DNA of 64,000 nucleotides from NCBI GenBank assembly GCA_012730045.1, contig JAAYBR010000091.1, positions 1 through 64,000 of the forward strand, read 5' to 3'. The notes under the pieces were generated by a model. It was not told where the DNA came from. It saw only the letters and a list, made by a program, of their open reading frames with translations, and did no database searches. The position numbers and the translations under genes are program-made. This DNA comes from Candidatus Hydrogenedentota bacterium. Its GTDB lineage: Bacteria; Hydrogenedentota; Hydrogenedentia; Hydrogenedentales; CAITNO01. Positions 28,304 to 37,650 of this stretch are shown here, one piece after another (position 1 is the first letter of the stretch; every line of letters begins with the position of its first letter).

Positions 28304-31117
28304 CTATTTCTCCCGGGGGCGGCGCTTCTTCTTCGTCTCAGCAAGCGCGAGCGGGGCGGTCAACTGCTCATACAACTGAAACAGATACTCGACCCGTTCC
28401 CGCTCGCTGTTGAATGGCGCGGCCCGGTAGCACCGGTCCACCGCCCGGTCCAGAGCCTGATGCGCTTTGAGCAGTGGCGCAGGCATGGTAAGAGGATCAT
28501 AGAGGTCCGCCAGTGTCGCGCCTTTGTCTATGAACCCAGCACGGACATCCAACACCTTATGGGCGCAGTCGGCGATCTGTGTTAGCAGTGTTGTCGTGGC
28601 GATCTCGGGCCAAGGGAAGTTGTTGTAAACAAGGGAATTGGAGTAGCTATAGTCCGACTTCAACCGTCCGCACACCTGCCTCATCCAAGCCATGTGCATC
28701 AGGCTGGTGAGGATGCCAAAGTGGAAGACGGTTGCATCCGGCACAAATTGGATTTTGTTGCTGCAGATGACATCGTTGGACAGGTAGGCCATGGGGACAT
28801 AAAGGCGGCGTTCCGAGGATACTTCCGGGATGGCCAGATACGGCGAATCCGGTTGGGCAATCTGCCGGAAAAGGGTCGGAAAGTCAGCATACCGGCGGGT
28901 GGAGGCTGCCTTGCTGGCCAACCGGAACGCGCGCACGCGCTTTATGCGCTCCGTCACCAAGGGGAGTGTGGCCAGTTCCTGCGGGGCTGCATCCTTGAGC
29001 CAAAGGCAGTAACGCTCCCGTTCGTTGATGAAGTCCCCGCCACTCATGTAGCGGCGAACAAACTTGGCCGCCCCGGGCTCCTTTCGGAGCAGTTCGTCCC
29101 GCTCCTCCGGGGAAAGGATCAGGTGCCCCCCGTCGGTTGGTTTGTTGCCCCACAACATGCGGGGAACGCGGCACAGGGGGGCGGTCCGGTTGGTGACGGC
29201 CAGATCGGCCCCCTCGATCAGGTACGGGCTGATATTCGAGACAACCTCCTCCTGTGCCTCTCCGCCAATGTCCTGATAGTCAAAAAGCCGTTTCGGGCCG
29301 CGCTCGAGAACCCCAAAACCGATAATGACCACATGGACGTGGGCACGTCCTCTGGCCTCGCTCTGCCAGGCAAAGGTGCGGTGGGCAAACAGGATTTTGA
29401 GCTGGTAGCGGTTGAAGAGCTCCGACCACAAAATGCCGACCTGCTCTCCCTGCGTGATGGAATTCGTCGAGACAAACGCGCAGGGAGTGGGGCGTTCCTT
29501 GATGTATTCGGCGGCCTTTACATACCAGTTGCAGACATAATCAAGGACTCCCCGGGCGCCAACATTGGCCAAGACCGTTTGCTGGTCCTCTTTTTGTTCC
29601 TCGGTCTGGTAGTGATGCCCGACAAAAGGCGGATTCCCGAGAACAAACGAGCATTCCTCCGCAGGGAGAAGGTCGTTCCAGTCCATGCGGAGGGCGTTGG
29701 CGCAGCGAATGTGGGGGGTGGCCTTGAGGGGAATGCGCTGGAACATGACGCCGGTACTGAGGCTGAGTTCCACGTTCATCTGGTGGTCGGTGAGCCAGAG
29801 GGCGGTTTCGGCGATGCGGGCGGGCCATTCCCCGATCTCAATGCCGTAGAACTGGTTGACATCGGTTTTTGCCCAATGCCCACCCTCGCCCAGGTTTATT
29901 TCCTGCGCGCGGTTGCTGAAATCGTACAGGGCATCGAGGGCGCGGTGTTCGAGACGGCGCAGTTCCCGGTAGGCGATGACGAGGAAGTTGCCGCACCCGC
30001 AGGCGGGGTCGAGGAAGCGGAGCCCGGCGAGCTTGTCGCGGAAGGCCTCCAGCCGTTTGTTGCGGTGCCCCGGGCGGTTGTCCTTTCTGATCTGCTCAAA
30101 CTCCGCGTGGAGTTCATCCAGAAAGAGGGGGCGTATGAGCTTGAGAATGTCGCGCTCGGAGGTGTAGTGGGCGCCGATCTGACGGCGCTCCCGGCCGTCC
30201 ATGATGCCCTGAAACAGGGAGCCGAAGACGGCGGGGGAGATGCGCGACCAGTCAAACCGGCAGGCGGCGATCAGGCTGTTGCGCATGTCGCGGTTGAAAC
30301 TGGCGGTGTGGAGGGGATTGGCGAAGAGGTCCCCGTTGATGTAGGGGAATTCGGCCAGGTCCTCGTCCAGGTGGGAACCTCTCTTCTCCAGCGGCGTGTC
30401 GAGCACCTCGAAGAGGTGGTTGAGCTGCGCGCCCAGGTCGGAGCCGTCCTCGCGGGTCCGGTTCTGGAGGAACAGGTCAAACTGGTTGGTGTCAAAGATG
30501 CCGGTGTCGTCGGCAAAGAGGCAGAAGAGCAGCCGCACCAGCAGCCGCTCCAGTTCCGGCCCCGTGTAGTTGCCCGCCTCGATGGTGTCGTGAAGCCGCG
30601 CCATGATGGCGGCGGCCTCAAGATTCGCGGGGTCCTCCTCGCCGAAGGTGTGCGTCTTCTGTCCGAGGAAGAAGGCAAAATGCTTGATGTGCTTGTGGAG
30701 ATTCTGAAGGCGAAACTCGAATCCCCCATCCCCCTCTTCCCCCTCCAGATCATAGAGAACCATGCGGGCGAAGTCGGAGACGATGACATAGCGGGGGATT
30801 TCGCTTTCCCGGCCCGAGGAGGCCAGTTCCCCGATATAGGCGAAGGCCTGGGACTCCGCTTTGTCCAGGGGCTGTCCGGCGCTCTTGTGCTCCGCCAGCA
30901 AAGTGCCCGGCCAGAAAAGGTCAATGCGGTGATGGGTGTTCTTGAGGCTCTTGACCCGTTCCTCGAACGAAGCCACCAGCCTGCGCTTCTTTCCGAAGAC
31001 GGTGAAGAACTCGTTCCAGAAGGTCTGCGCCTCGGCGCGCTCATCCCCGGCGCCCTTCCAGTCCCTTGAGAACGTGATGGCACGCGACCGTATCTCGTTC
31101 CAGGAAAGGCTCTGCAT
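28304..31117 (-). CDS. MmeI-like type IIL restriction-modification enzyme
   Basis: A 937-residue single-chain enzyme that should both methylate DNA and cut it. The N-terminus carries a PD-(D/E)xK nuclease site, with D66 in HRIDLFW, E76 and K78 in LLAEHKSAG. A helical spacer leads to the adenine-methyltransferase core: motif I FLDPACGCGNFLVIAY (about residue 367) and motif IV NPPFVGHH (about 495). A target-recognition region follows, and a basic tail KKKRRPREK ends the protein. ATG 31117 follows GGAGGAG by 7 bases. Length and order match MmeI-family enzymes. The 3' half is visibly lower in GC than its surroundings. It is bracketed by 26-bp direct repeats, which points to acquisition. No separate integrase is present. 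Confidence 0.88.
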   Translation of the reverse strand: MQSLSWNEIRSRAITFSRDWKGAGDERAEAQTFWNEFFTVFGKKRRLVASFEERVKSLKNTHHRIDLFWPGTLLAEHKSAGQPLDKAESQAFAYIGELASSGRESEIPRYVIVSDFARMVLYDLEGEEGDGGFEFRLQNLHKHIKHFAFFLGQKTHTFGEEDPANLEAAAIMARLHDTIEAGNYTGPELERLLVRLLFCLFADDTGIFDTNQFDLFLQNRTREDGSDLGAQLNHLFEVLDTPLEKRGSHLDEDLAEFPYINGDLFANPLHTASFNRDMRNSLIAACRFDWSRISPAVFGSLFQGIMDGRERRQIGAHYTSERDILKLIRPLFLDELHAEFEQIRKDNRPGHRNKRLEAFRDKLAGLRFLDPACGCGNFLVIAYRELRRLEHRALDALYDFSNRAQEINLGEGGHWAKTDVNQFYGIEIGEWPARIAETALWLTDHQMNVELSLSTGVMFQRIPLKATPHIRCANALRMDWNDLLPAEECSFVLGNPPFVGHHYQTEEQKEDQQTVLANVGARGVLDYVCNWYVKAAEYIKERPTPCAFVSTNSITQGEQVGILWSELFNRYQLKILFAHRTFAWQSEARGRAHVHVVIIGFGVLERGPKRLFDYQDIGGEAQEEVVSNISPYLIEGADLAVTNRTAPLCRVPRMLWGNKPTDGGHLILSPEERDELLRKEPGAAKFVRRYMSGGDFINERERYCLWLKDAAPQELATLPLVTERIKRVRAFRLASKAASTRRYADFPTLFRQIAQPDSPYLAIPEVSSERRLYVPMAYLSNDVICSNKIQFVPDATVFHFGILTSLMHMAWMRQVCGRLKSDYSYSNSLVYNNFPWPEIATTTLLTQIADCAHKVLDVRAGFIDKGATLADLYDPLTMPAPLLKAHQALDRAVDRCYRAAPFNSERERVEYLFQLYEQLTAPLALAETKKKRRPREK

Positions 31118-31205
31118 GCGCTGTCTCCTCCCGACCCTGCCGGTTCATACCCAACAACGATTTGCTGTGTGCGGATGCCCTCCGGTGTGTGTCCCGGCGT
31201 GGAAA

Positions 31206-31233
31206 GGCCGCCGGGACGGCGGCGCTACGGAAG
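31206..31233 (+). repeat. 28-bp palindromic element, second copy
   Basis: This 28-base stretch (GGCCGCCGGGACGGCGGCGC, then TACGGAAG) is identical to the reverse complement of 7285-7312. GCCGCCG and CGGCGGC form a short stem. It lies between the restriction-modification gene and the right-hand 26-bp repeat. Confidence 0.88.
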
Positions 31234-31295
31234 ACAGGCGCTTCACGAGCCCATTATCCCTGTTCGCATTGATGGGGTCAAGATTGACGCAAAGG

Positions 31296-31321
31296 CGCCG
31301 CTACTTGACCAGGATACGGGC
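31296..31321. repeat. 26-bp direct repeat, right copy (3' end of hydrolase gene)
   Basis: Identical to 28240-28265 over 26 bases, with mismatches immediately outside on both sides. It covers the last six codons and the stop codon of the minus-strand hydrolase gene. Gene 3' ends are common integration sites, so this could be the attachment or target sequence of a small 3.06-kb island. Confidence 0.95.
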
Positions 31322-33259
31322 TGCGACCGTGGGGCCTTGGGGGATTCCGGCGCGGAGTTTTACCCAGTGGCCGCCTTCGGGCTCTTCGATCGGGGCTTCG
31401 GGGAGGGTTAGGGTGGCATCGAGGGGGACGCGCCCGCCGGGGGCCACGCGCAGGGGGAGGGTGTCCGGCGTGAGGGTCCAGCCTTCGGGGAGGGACTCGG
31501 CGCGGAGTTCGCCCTCGAAGCCGGAGTCGCCGAAATTGTAGGCGTACATGCGGACGGGGGCGGGCTTTCCGGCGGGGAGGGCGTAGTCGTGCTCGTCGGT
31601 CCAGCCAATGGTGTTGCGGACCACTTCCGCGCCGGGGAAACTGAGCTGCAGCACGACGGGCAGGGGCTCCCCTTCGCGTCGGGGTACCGCGGGCGGCGGG
31701 GTGAGCGGAAGGGCGTCCGCCGCACCGCGCGGGCAGGTTAAGAAGACAGGGGCGGACACGGCCCTGTCGGGCCGTTGCACGGCGCGGCCGAGGCAGTCAT
31801 GGCAGACCGCACCGGGGGCGAAATCGGCGGGCAGGGGCCAGGGGGCCTCGCACTTGCCGCGTTCGGCCCAGTCCACGGGGCGCTCGGCCCAGACCACCAC
31901 GACATCGCGGGCGTCGGCGCCCTCCGGTGACCGGAACGCCACCACGCGGGTGTCGGGCTGGCCGGGCGGGGTCCACGCGCCGAGGCAGCGGGTGCCCGCG
32001 AGGCGCCGGCCAAGATTGGCCAGAGCCACATAGCCCGGCCGGGGCGTCATGTCCTCGCGGAGGAGGCCGAACTGGATGCGGTTGCCGCCGTGCTCCTCCT
32101 TGTACTGGCCGAGGATGAAGTGAAAGCACTTCTCCGCGCCTGCGGCGAGGGCCTGGGCGTACTCCTGGGCGACGAACTGCGCCTTGAGCGCGGCGTCGGC
32201 GGGGGGCAGGTCGAGGTGGGGCATGCCGGGCGGCGAGGCGATGCCCCGGTCGCTTTCGGTGACCCAGACCGGGCGTCCGGACGCGGCGTCGCGGGCCCCG
32301 GCCCACAGGCGGTCGTAGTCATGGCACCAGTCGTAGGAGTGCATGGCGTAGACGTCGAAGTAGGGCCAGGTCTCATTTTCCAGCACACTGCGGACGAGGC
32401 CGGGGGTGTTGACTCCGGCAATGGGCTGCCAGAAGACCAGGGTTTCGGGCCGGCCTGCCTTGAACCCCAGGCAGGCGGCCTTCTGCCACGCGCAGATGTC
32501 CGACCCCGGCCACCCGCCGAAGGATTTGGCATTGGCCTCATTCCAGGGCTCCCACGCGGGAACCCGCGCGCCGAAACGGGCCGACGCCAACCGGCAGAAG
32601 GCGTGCAGTCTCCGGAGGTCCGGAACGCCGTCCGCGTCGCGGACGCGCGGGGGCATGTCGTGGAACACCTGGAGCAGTTTCAGCCCCGCCCCGCTCTGGA
32701 GGTCGGCGGTCGCGTCGTAGCGCGTGGACTCCGCGGGGCGGCCCTCCTCCGGCTCCACCTCGCGCCAGCGCAGGCGGTCGCGCACCCAGCGCACCCCCGC
32801 GAGGGCGGCGATGTGCGTCATGGCCCGCCAGGCCTCCGGCGAGTCCGGGGCCACCCACGACAGGGCGACATCCAGCGCCACGGGGGAGTCTTCCGGCAAC
32901 GGCACCGGCAGGATATCCAGCACGGCGGCGGTGGTCCAGCCGAGGGGCTGCCCGTCGGCGGCGCGGAAGACCACCTGATACCAGCCGACCCCAGGGGCCG
33001 GTTCCGGCGTCAGCACGCCCTCCGTGACTGTTCCCGTCGCCACCTCGCGGCCCGCGTCATCCAGCAGGACGGCGTCAGCGGCGCCCGCCACGGCGGCGGG
33101 CACGGGGATGCGGACAGAGACCCCGGTCAGGAAGACATTGCCCGGCGCGGGCAGGCACACCGTCTCCTCCAGGGTGTAGGCCACGGGCGGGGGCGTCTGC
33201 GCGGCGGCGGGCACCAGGGGGCACAGCAACAGGGCGAGGGCCAGAAAACGCGCGGGCAT
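31301..33259 (-). CDS. Secreted glycoside-hydrolase-like TIM-barrel protein
   Basis: A 652-residue exported protein. A signal peptide (FLALALLLCPLVPAAA) is followed by an Ig-like N-terminal region. A TIM barrel of the clan-A type comes next, with an acid/base glutamate in EPWNEANAKSFGGW (about residue 239) and a nucleophile candidate in VWVTESDRGIA (about 333). C-terminal Ig-like domains end in NEW3-like text (NFGDSGFEGELRAESLPEGW). The layout resembles GH39/GH5-related enzymes. The family cannot be set by eye. GGAGG lies 7 bases before ATG 33259. It starts 14 bases after the M48 protease gene on the same strand. Its last codons are duplicated at 28240-28265. Confidence 0.75.
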   Translation of the reverse strand: MPARFLALALLLCPLVPAAAQTPPPVAYTLEETVCLPAPGNVFLTGVSVRIPVPAAVAGAADAVLLDDAGREVATGTVTEGVLTPEPAPGVGWYQVVFRAADGQPLGWTTAAVLDILPVPLPEDSPVALDVALSWVAPDSPEAWRAMTHIAALAGVRWVRDRLRWREVEPEEGRPAESTRYDATADLQSGAGLKLLQVFHDMPPRVRDADGVPDLRRLHAFCRLASARFGARVPAWEPWNEANAKSFGGWPGSDICAWQKAACLGFKAGRPETLVFWQPIAGVNTPGLVRSVLENETWPYFDVYAMHSYDWCHDYDRLWAGARDAASGRPVWVTESDRGIASPPGMPHLDLPPADAALKAQFVAQEYAQALAAGAEKCFHFILGQYKEEHGGNRIQFGLLREDMTPRPGYVALANLGRRLAGTRCLGAWTPPGQPDTRVVAFRSPEGADARDVVVVWAERPVDWAERGKCEAPWPLPADFAPGAVCHDCLGRAVQRPDRAVSAPVFLTCPRGAADALPLTPPPAVPRREGEPLPVVLQLSFPGAEVVRNTIGWTDEHDYALPAGKPAPVRMYAYNFGDSGFEGELRAESLPEGWTLTPDTLPLRVAPGGRVPLDATLTLPEAPIEEPEGGHWVKLRAGIPQGPTVAARILVK

Positions 33260-33273
33260 GGGGAGTCCTCCGC

Positions 33274-34083
33274 TCAGGGCTGGCGGTAATACTGCATGGC
33301 CTCGGGGATCATCTGCTGGATGGCGGCGATGCGGTTCGCCGGGGCCGGGTGCGTGGAGAGGAACTCCGGCGGGCGCTCGCCGCCCGAGGCGTTCATGCGC
33401 TCCCAGAGGGGGACGGCGGCATGGGGGTCGTAGCCCGCCATGGCCATGAGGATGAGGCCGATGCGGTCGGCCTCGTACTCCATGTTGCGGCTGAAGGGCA
33501 GCACGACGCCCACATTGGTCACCAGCCCGGCGGACTGGAGGAAGAGGTCGCGGGTCTGCGCGGGCTTTGACGCGAGGGCGGCCGAGAGCGCCGCGCCGCC
33601 CATCTCGAGGGCGAGGGCCTGGCTCATGCGCTCCGCGCCGTGGCGCGCGATGGCGTGGGCGATCTCGTGGGCCATGATCACGGCGAGGCCGTTGTCGTCC
33701 TGCGCCACGGGGAGGATGCCGGTGTAGACGGCCACCTTGCCGCCGGGCATGCACCATGCGTTCACCGTGTCATCCTCCTGGATGACGATGAACTCCCACT
33801 GGAAACCCGACGTCCGGCCCTGCGCCGCGAGGTGCTGGTCCGCGGCGCGTGCGATGCGCGCGCCGATGTCCGTCACCCGCTGGTTGGTTCCGGCGTCCGC
33901 GCACAGCGGCTCCGTCTGCTTGACCTCCTGGAACTGCTGCACGCCGAGAGTGTTCATTTCTCCGTCGCCGACGAGCAGCAGCTGGTTGCGGCCCACAAAG
34001 GGGACGGTCTCGCAGGCCGTCGCCAGCACCAGCACCGCGCCGGCGGCGGCGGCCATCAGGCTTCTCTTCCACAAAGTGCGCAT
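33274..34083 (-). CDS. M48-family metalloprotease lipoprotein
   Basis: A 269-residue zinc protease of the outer-membrane quality-control type (BepA/LoiP-like). The lipobox LATAC puts the lipidated cysteine at residue 24. The metal site HEIAH is at 139-143, with the third ligand in MEYEADRIG at about residue 200. The C-terminal part (YDPHAAVPLWERM, STHPAPANRIAAIQQM) is typical of the family, and no TPR domain follows. AGGAG precedes ATG 34083. It is flanked by dnaE (48 bases upstream) and the glycoside hydrolase downstream, in one minus-strand run. Confidence 0.88.
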   Translation of the reverse strand: MRTLWKRSLMAAAAGAVLVLATACETVPFVGRNQLLLVGDGEMNTLGVQQFQEVKQTEPLCADAGTNQRVTDIGARIARAADQHLAAQGRTSGFQWEFIVIQEDDTVNAWCMPGGKVAVYTGILPVAQDDNGLAVIMAHEIAHAIARHGAERMSQALALEMGGAALSAALASKPAQTRDLFLQSAGLVTNVGVVLPFSRNMEYEADRIGLILMAMAGYDPHAAVPLWERMNASGGERPPEFLSTHPAPANRIAAIQQMIPEAMQYYRQP

Positions 34084-34131
34084 GGTCTTCAGTCTCCTGT
34101 TTTCCGGCGGCGTCCGCCGCGCGGGGGGTGT

Positions 34132-37100
34132 TCAGTTTCTGGCGGCGCCCTGCCGCTGCTTCCATCGGGGGAGGTCCGGCGCGGGGTCGGGCCGCCGGTG
34201 CGACGGCAGCCCCATCCCCCCGGAGAAGAACGCGGTGTCCTCGCCGAGGAGCGTCTCCAGCAGGGGGCGCAGCGCGCGGGCGTTCGACACGCGGCAGGAC
34301 TCCGGCGCATGGACCACCACCTCGTCGTCGTTCGCCATGCGGCAGTGCAGGTAGACATCGCAGGGGCCGGGATGCGCGGCCAGCGCCTCGGCGACCCTTC
34401 GGAGGGCCTCGGGGTTCTGGTGGGGGATTTCCAGCCGCACATGCAGGGCCCGGGTCAGGTTCCGCTCCGCGTCGTCAATGAGCATGATGTCCTCGACGAG
34501 GTACGAGAGGCGCTCGTTCCGGAAGTTGGCCCTGGCGCGGGCGATGACCACCATGTCCACCTCCATGAGGTGGGCCTTCTGCCGATAGATCTCCGAGAAG
34601 GCCGTCAGCTCGCAGGAGCCCCGCAGGGTCTCCAGGGTGACGAAGGCCATGGGGTCGCCCTTCTTCGTCGAGATGCGCCGGATGTTGGTGATGACGCCCG
34701 CCAGCACGCGCTCCTCGCCCTCGCGGGGTTCCCGGGCCAGCACTGCCGGCGGCGTTCCGTAATGTTCAATGATGTCCCGGTGGAGCCAGAGGGGGTGCGA
34801 GGTGATGTAGAGGCCCAGCACCTCCTTCTCCGCCTCCCAGAGCTGGTGGTCCGGCCATTCCGGGAGCGCCGGCTTCTCGTACATGCCGGCCAGCTCCTCC
34901 GCCATGCCGCCCATCTCGAAGAGGGAAGTCTGCCCCGCCAGCTGGTCCCGCTGGAAGAGCTGGCTCTCCGAGACCGCCCTTTCCATGGCCGCCTCCACCT
35001 GGCGGCGGTTCCAGCCGGTGCCCAGAAACGCGCCCGCCTTGTTCAGGCTCTCCAGCACGCGCATGTTGGCCACCTGGGGGGTCAGGCGCTTGCAGAAGTC
35101 GTAGATGTCGCGGTAGGGGCCGTTCGTGTCGCGTTCCCGGACAATTTCCTTGCAGGGCGCCTCGCCGACGTTGCGCACGGAGCCGAGGCCGAAGCGGATG
35201 AGCCCGCTGTCCACGGTGAAGCCCTGCCTGCTCCCGTTGATGTCCGGGGGCAGTACCTCGATGCCCATGCGGCGGCATTCCTCGATGTAGACCGCCGTCT
35301 TCTCCAGGTTGCCGGTTTCGCCGGTGAGCAGTGCGCTCATGAACTCCAGGGGGTAATTGGCCTTGAGGTAGGCGGTCTGGTAGGCCACGAGGGCGTAGGC
35401 CGCGCTGTGGGACTTGTTGAACCCGTAGCCGGAGAAAGTCTCGATCTTGTTCCAGAGGGTCTCCGCGAGGGGCTTGGCGATTCCGTTCGCCACGCAGCCC
35501 CTGACGAAGCCCTCCTTTTGTCTGTCCAGCTCCTCCTGCTTCTTTTTGCTCATGGCGCGGCGCACGATGTCCGCGGCGCCCAGGGTGAATCCGGCGCAGG
35601 CCTGGGTCATCTGCATGACCTGCTCCTGGTACACCGGGATGCCGTAGGTCTCCTTGAGGACCGGCTCCAGCAGGGGGTGCTCATACTGGATTTTGGACGG
35701 GTCGAACTTGTTCGCGATGTAGTTCGGGATGAGGGCCATGGGGCCGGGGCGGTAGAGGGCGACCAGGGCGCTCATCTCCTCCAGGGACTGGAGGCCGATG
35801 TTTTTGGCCAGGTCGCGCATGCCCGGGCTTTCCAGCTGGAAGATGCCCATGGTCTGCCCGGAGCGCAGGAGGGCGTAGGTGGTGTCGTCGTCCAGGGGGA
35901 GGTTGTCCAAATCCACCTCCACGCCCCGGTTCCGCCGGATCATCTCCACGGCGTCATGGATCATGGTGAGGGTGCGCAGGCCCAGGAAGTCCATCTTCAG
36001 CAGGCCGATCTTCTCCACGCAGGACATGTCCATCTGCGTGGACACGGTTTCGGTGCTGTTGTCCTTGTAGAGGGCCACGTGGTCCGTGAGCGCGTGGTCG
36101 CAGATGACCACGCCGGCGGCGTGGGTGCCGATGGACTTGATCGTCCCCTCGAGGCGCCCGGCCAGGCGCCACAGGCGGGCCACCTGGCGGTCCTCGTCCA
36201 CGAGCCGCCGGATTTCGGCGTCGCCCTCGTAGGCCGTTTTCAGGGTGGCCTTCGGGTCGGCGGGGAGCATGCCGGCGAGGCGGTTCACGTCGTTGAGCGG
36301 CATGCCCAGCACGCGGCCCACGCTGCGCACGACGTCCTTCATCAGCATGCGGCCGAAGGTGGCGATCTGGCTGACGTTGTCCGACCCGTATTTCTCCTTC
36401 GCGTAGGCGATCATCTCCGGGCGCCTTTCGAAGCAGAAGTCAATGTCGAAGTCCGGCATGCTGACGCGCTCGGGGTTGAGGAAGCGCTCAAAGAGGAGGT
36501 TGTAGCGCATGGGGTCGAGGTTCGTGATGCGCAGGGCGTAGGCGACGATGCTGCCCGCGCCCGAGCCGCGGCCCGGCCCCACGGCGATCCCCACTTTCCG
36601 GGCGTGCCGGATCAGGTCCCAGACCACGAGGAAGTAGTCCACGAAGTTCATCTGCTCGATGACGCCGCACTCGAAGTCCGCGCGCCTCCGGTGGGTTTCC
36701 GGCGGCGGGCTGCCGTAGCGCGCCGTGAGCCCCTCCGCCACCAGGTGGCGCAGGTAGGCCGCCTTCTCCCAGCCCTCCGGCACGGTGTAGTCCGGGATGA
36801 GGCGGAGCCCTTCGGGAATCACCAGGTTGCAGCGCTCCGCCACGGCCAAAGTGTTTTCCAGCGCCTCGGGCCAGCGCGCGAAGCGGCTGCGCATCTCCTC
36901 CGGCGGGCGGAAGAAGAACTCGTCGTTCGGCAGGCGCATCCGGTCGGCGTCGTCCAGCGACTTGTGCGTCTCCAGGCACAGGAGCACGTCGTGGGCCTCG
37001 CTGTCCGCCCGGTCCGTGTAGTGGCTGTCGTTCGTGGCCACCGTCAGCAGGCCGCGCCGCGCCGCGATCTTCACCAGCTCCGCGTTGACCCGTTCCTGCT

Positions 37101-37650
37101 CCTCCATGCCGTGGTTCATCAGCTCGATGAGGAAGTTTTCCGGGCCGAACATCTCGGCGTACTTCGCCGCCGCGCGGTCCGCGGCGTCCAGGTCCCCTCC
37201 CAGGATGTGCCGGGCGATGCGGCCGCTGAGGCAGGCGGAGGAGAAGATCAGGCCCGCCCGGTGGCGGTCGAGGGTCTCATCGTCCACCCGGGGTTTGTAG
37301 TGCATGCCGTCCAGGTGCGCGATGCTGCTGAGGCGGCACAGGTTGTGCCAGCCCTCCTCGTCCCTGCACAGGGCCACCAGGTGCTCCGCCGCCGCGCGCG
37401 CGCTCTTGGCGCTCTTGTCCCCCAGGGTGGTGGGGGAGACATACAGCTCGCAGCCGATGATGGGCTTGATCCCCGCCGCCCGCGCGGTCTGGTAGAAGTC
37501 GAAGACGCCAAAGAGCACGCCGTGGTCGGTCACCGCGCACGCCGGAATGCCGTAGTCCTTGCAGCGCGCAATGATTTCCTTGGGCTTGCTCAGGCCGTCC
37601 AGCTTGCTGTAGTGCGTGTGGACGTGCAGGGGGATGTACGGTTCGGCCAT
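34132..37650 (-). CDS. dnaE: DNA polymerase III subunit alpha (DnaE)
   Basis: The replicative polymerase, 1172 residues, close to the usual DnaE1 length. The PHP domain begins at once (HVHTHYSKLDGLSKP). Palm motifs GPGRGSGAGSIVAYAL and PDFDIDFCFERRPEM (catalytic aspartates near residue 400) are intact. Fingers, a helix-hairpin-helix region (SGYGFNKSHSAAYALVAYQT), and an OB-fold (GVITNIRRISTKKGDPMAF) follow in the normal order. The last ~25 residues are Pro/Arg-rich and look non-conserved. ATG 37650 overlaps the stop codon of pncC. The position between a nucleotide amidase and a protease is unusual but not informative. Confidence 0.95.
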   Translation of the reverse strand: MAEPYIPLHVHTHYSKLDGLSKPKEIIARCKDYGIPACAVTDHGVLFGVFDFYQTARAAGIKPIIGCELYVSPTTLGDKSAKSARAAAEHLVALCRDEEGWHNLCRLSSIAHLDGMHYKPRVDDETLDRHRAGLIFSSACLSGRIARHILGGDLDAADRAAAKYAEMFGPENFLIELMNHGMEEQERVNAELVKIAARRGLLTVATNDSHYTDRADSEAHDVLLCLETHKSLDDADRMRLPNDEFFFRPPEEMRSRFARWPEALENTLAVAERCNLVIPEGLRLIPDYTVPEGWEKAAYLRHLVAEGLTARYGSPPPETHRRRADFECGVIEQMNFVDYFLVVWDLIRHARKVGIAVGPGRGSGAGSIVAYALRITNLDPMRYNLLFERFLNPERVSMPDFDIDFCFERRPEMIAYAKEKYGSDNVSQIATFGRMLMKDVVRSVGRVLGMPLNDVNRLAGMLPADPKATLKTAYEGDAEIRRLVDEDRQVARLWRLAGRLEGTIKSIGTHAAGVVICDHALTDHVALYKDNSTETVSTQMDMSCVEKIGLLKMDFLGLRTLTMIHDAVEMIRRNRGVEVDLDNLPLDDDTTYALLRSGQTMGIFQLESPGMRDLAKNIGLQSLEEMSALVALYRPGPMALIPNYIANKFDPSKIQYEHPLLEPVLKETYGIPVYQEQVMQMTQACAGFTLGAADIVRRAMSKKKQEELDRQKEGFVRGCVANGIAKPLAETLWNKIETFSGYGFNKSHSAAYALVAYQTAYLKANYPLEFMSALLTGETGNLEKTAVYIEECRRMGIEVLPPDINGSRQGFTVDSGLIRFGLGSVRNVGEAPCKEIVRERDTNGPYRDIYDFCKRLTPQVANMRVLESLNKAGAFLGTGWNRRQVEAAMERAVSESQLFQRDQLAGQTSLFEMGGMAEELAGMYEKPALPEWPDHQLWEAEKEVLGLYITSHPLWLHRDIIEHYGTPPAVLAREPREGEERVLAGVITNIRRISTKKGDPMAFVTLETLRGSCELTAFSEIYRQKAHLMEVDMVVIARARANFRNERLSYLVEDIMLIDDAERNLTRALHVRLEIPHQNPEALRRVAEALAAHPGPCDVYLHCRMANDDEVVVHAPESCRVSNARALRPLLETLLGEDTAFFSGGMGLPSHRRPDPAPDLPRWKQRQGAARN

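Noticed and set aside
28304-31117. The methyltransferase considered as BREX PglX or a type I HsdM
   Set aside because: No other BREX genes or hsdR/hsdS are nearby, and the N-terminal D-(x9)-E-x-K nuclease site and length match MmeI-like enzymes.
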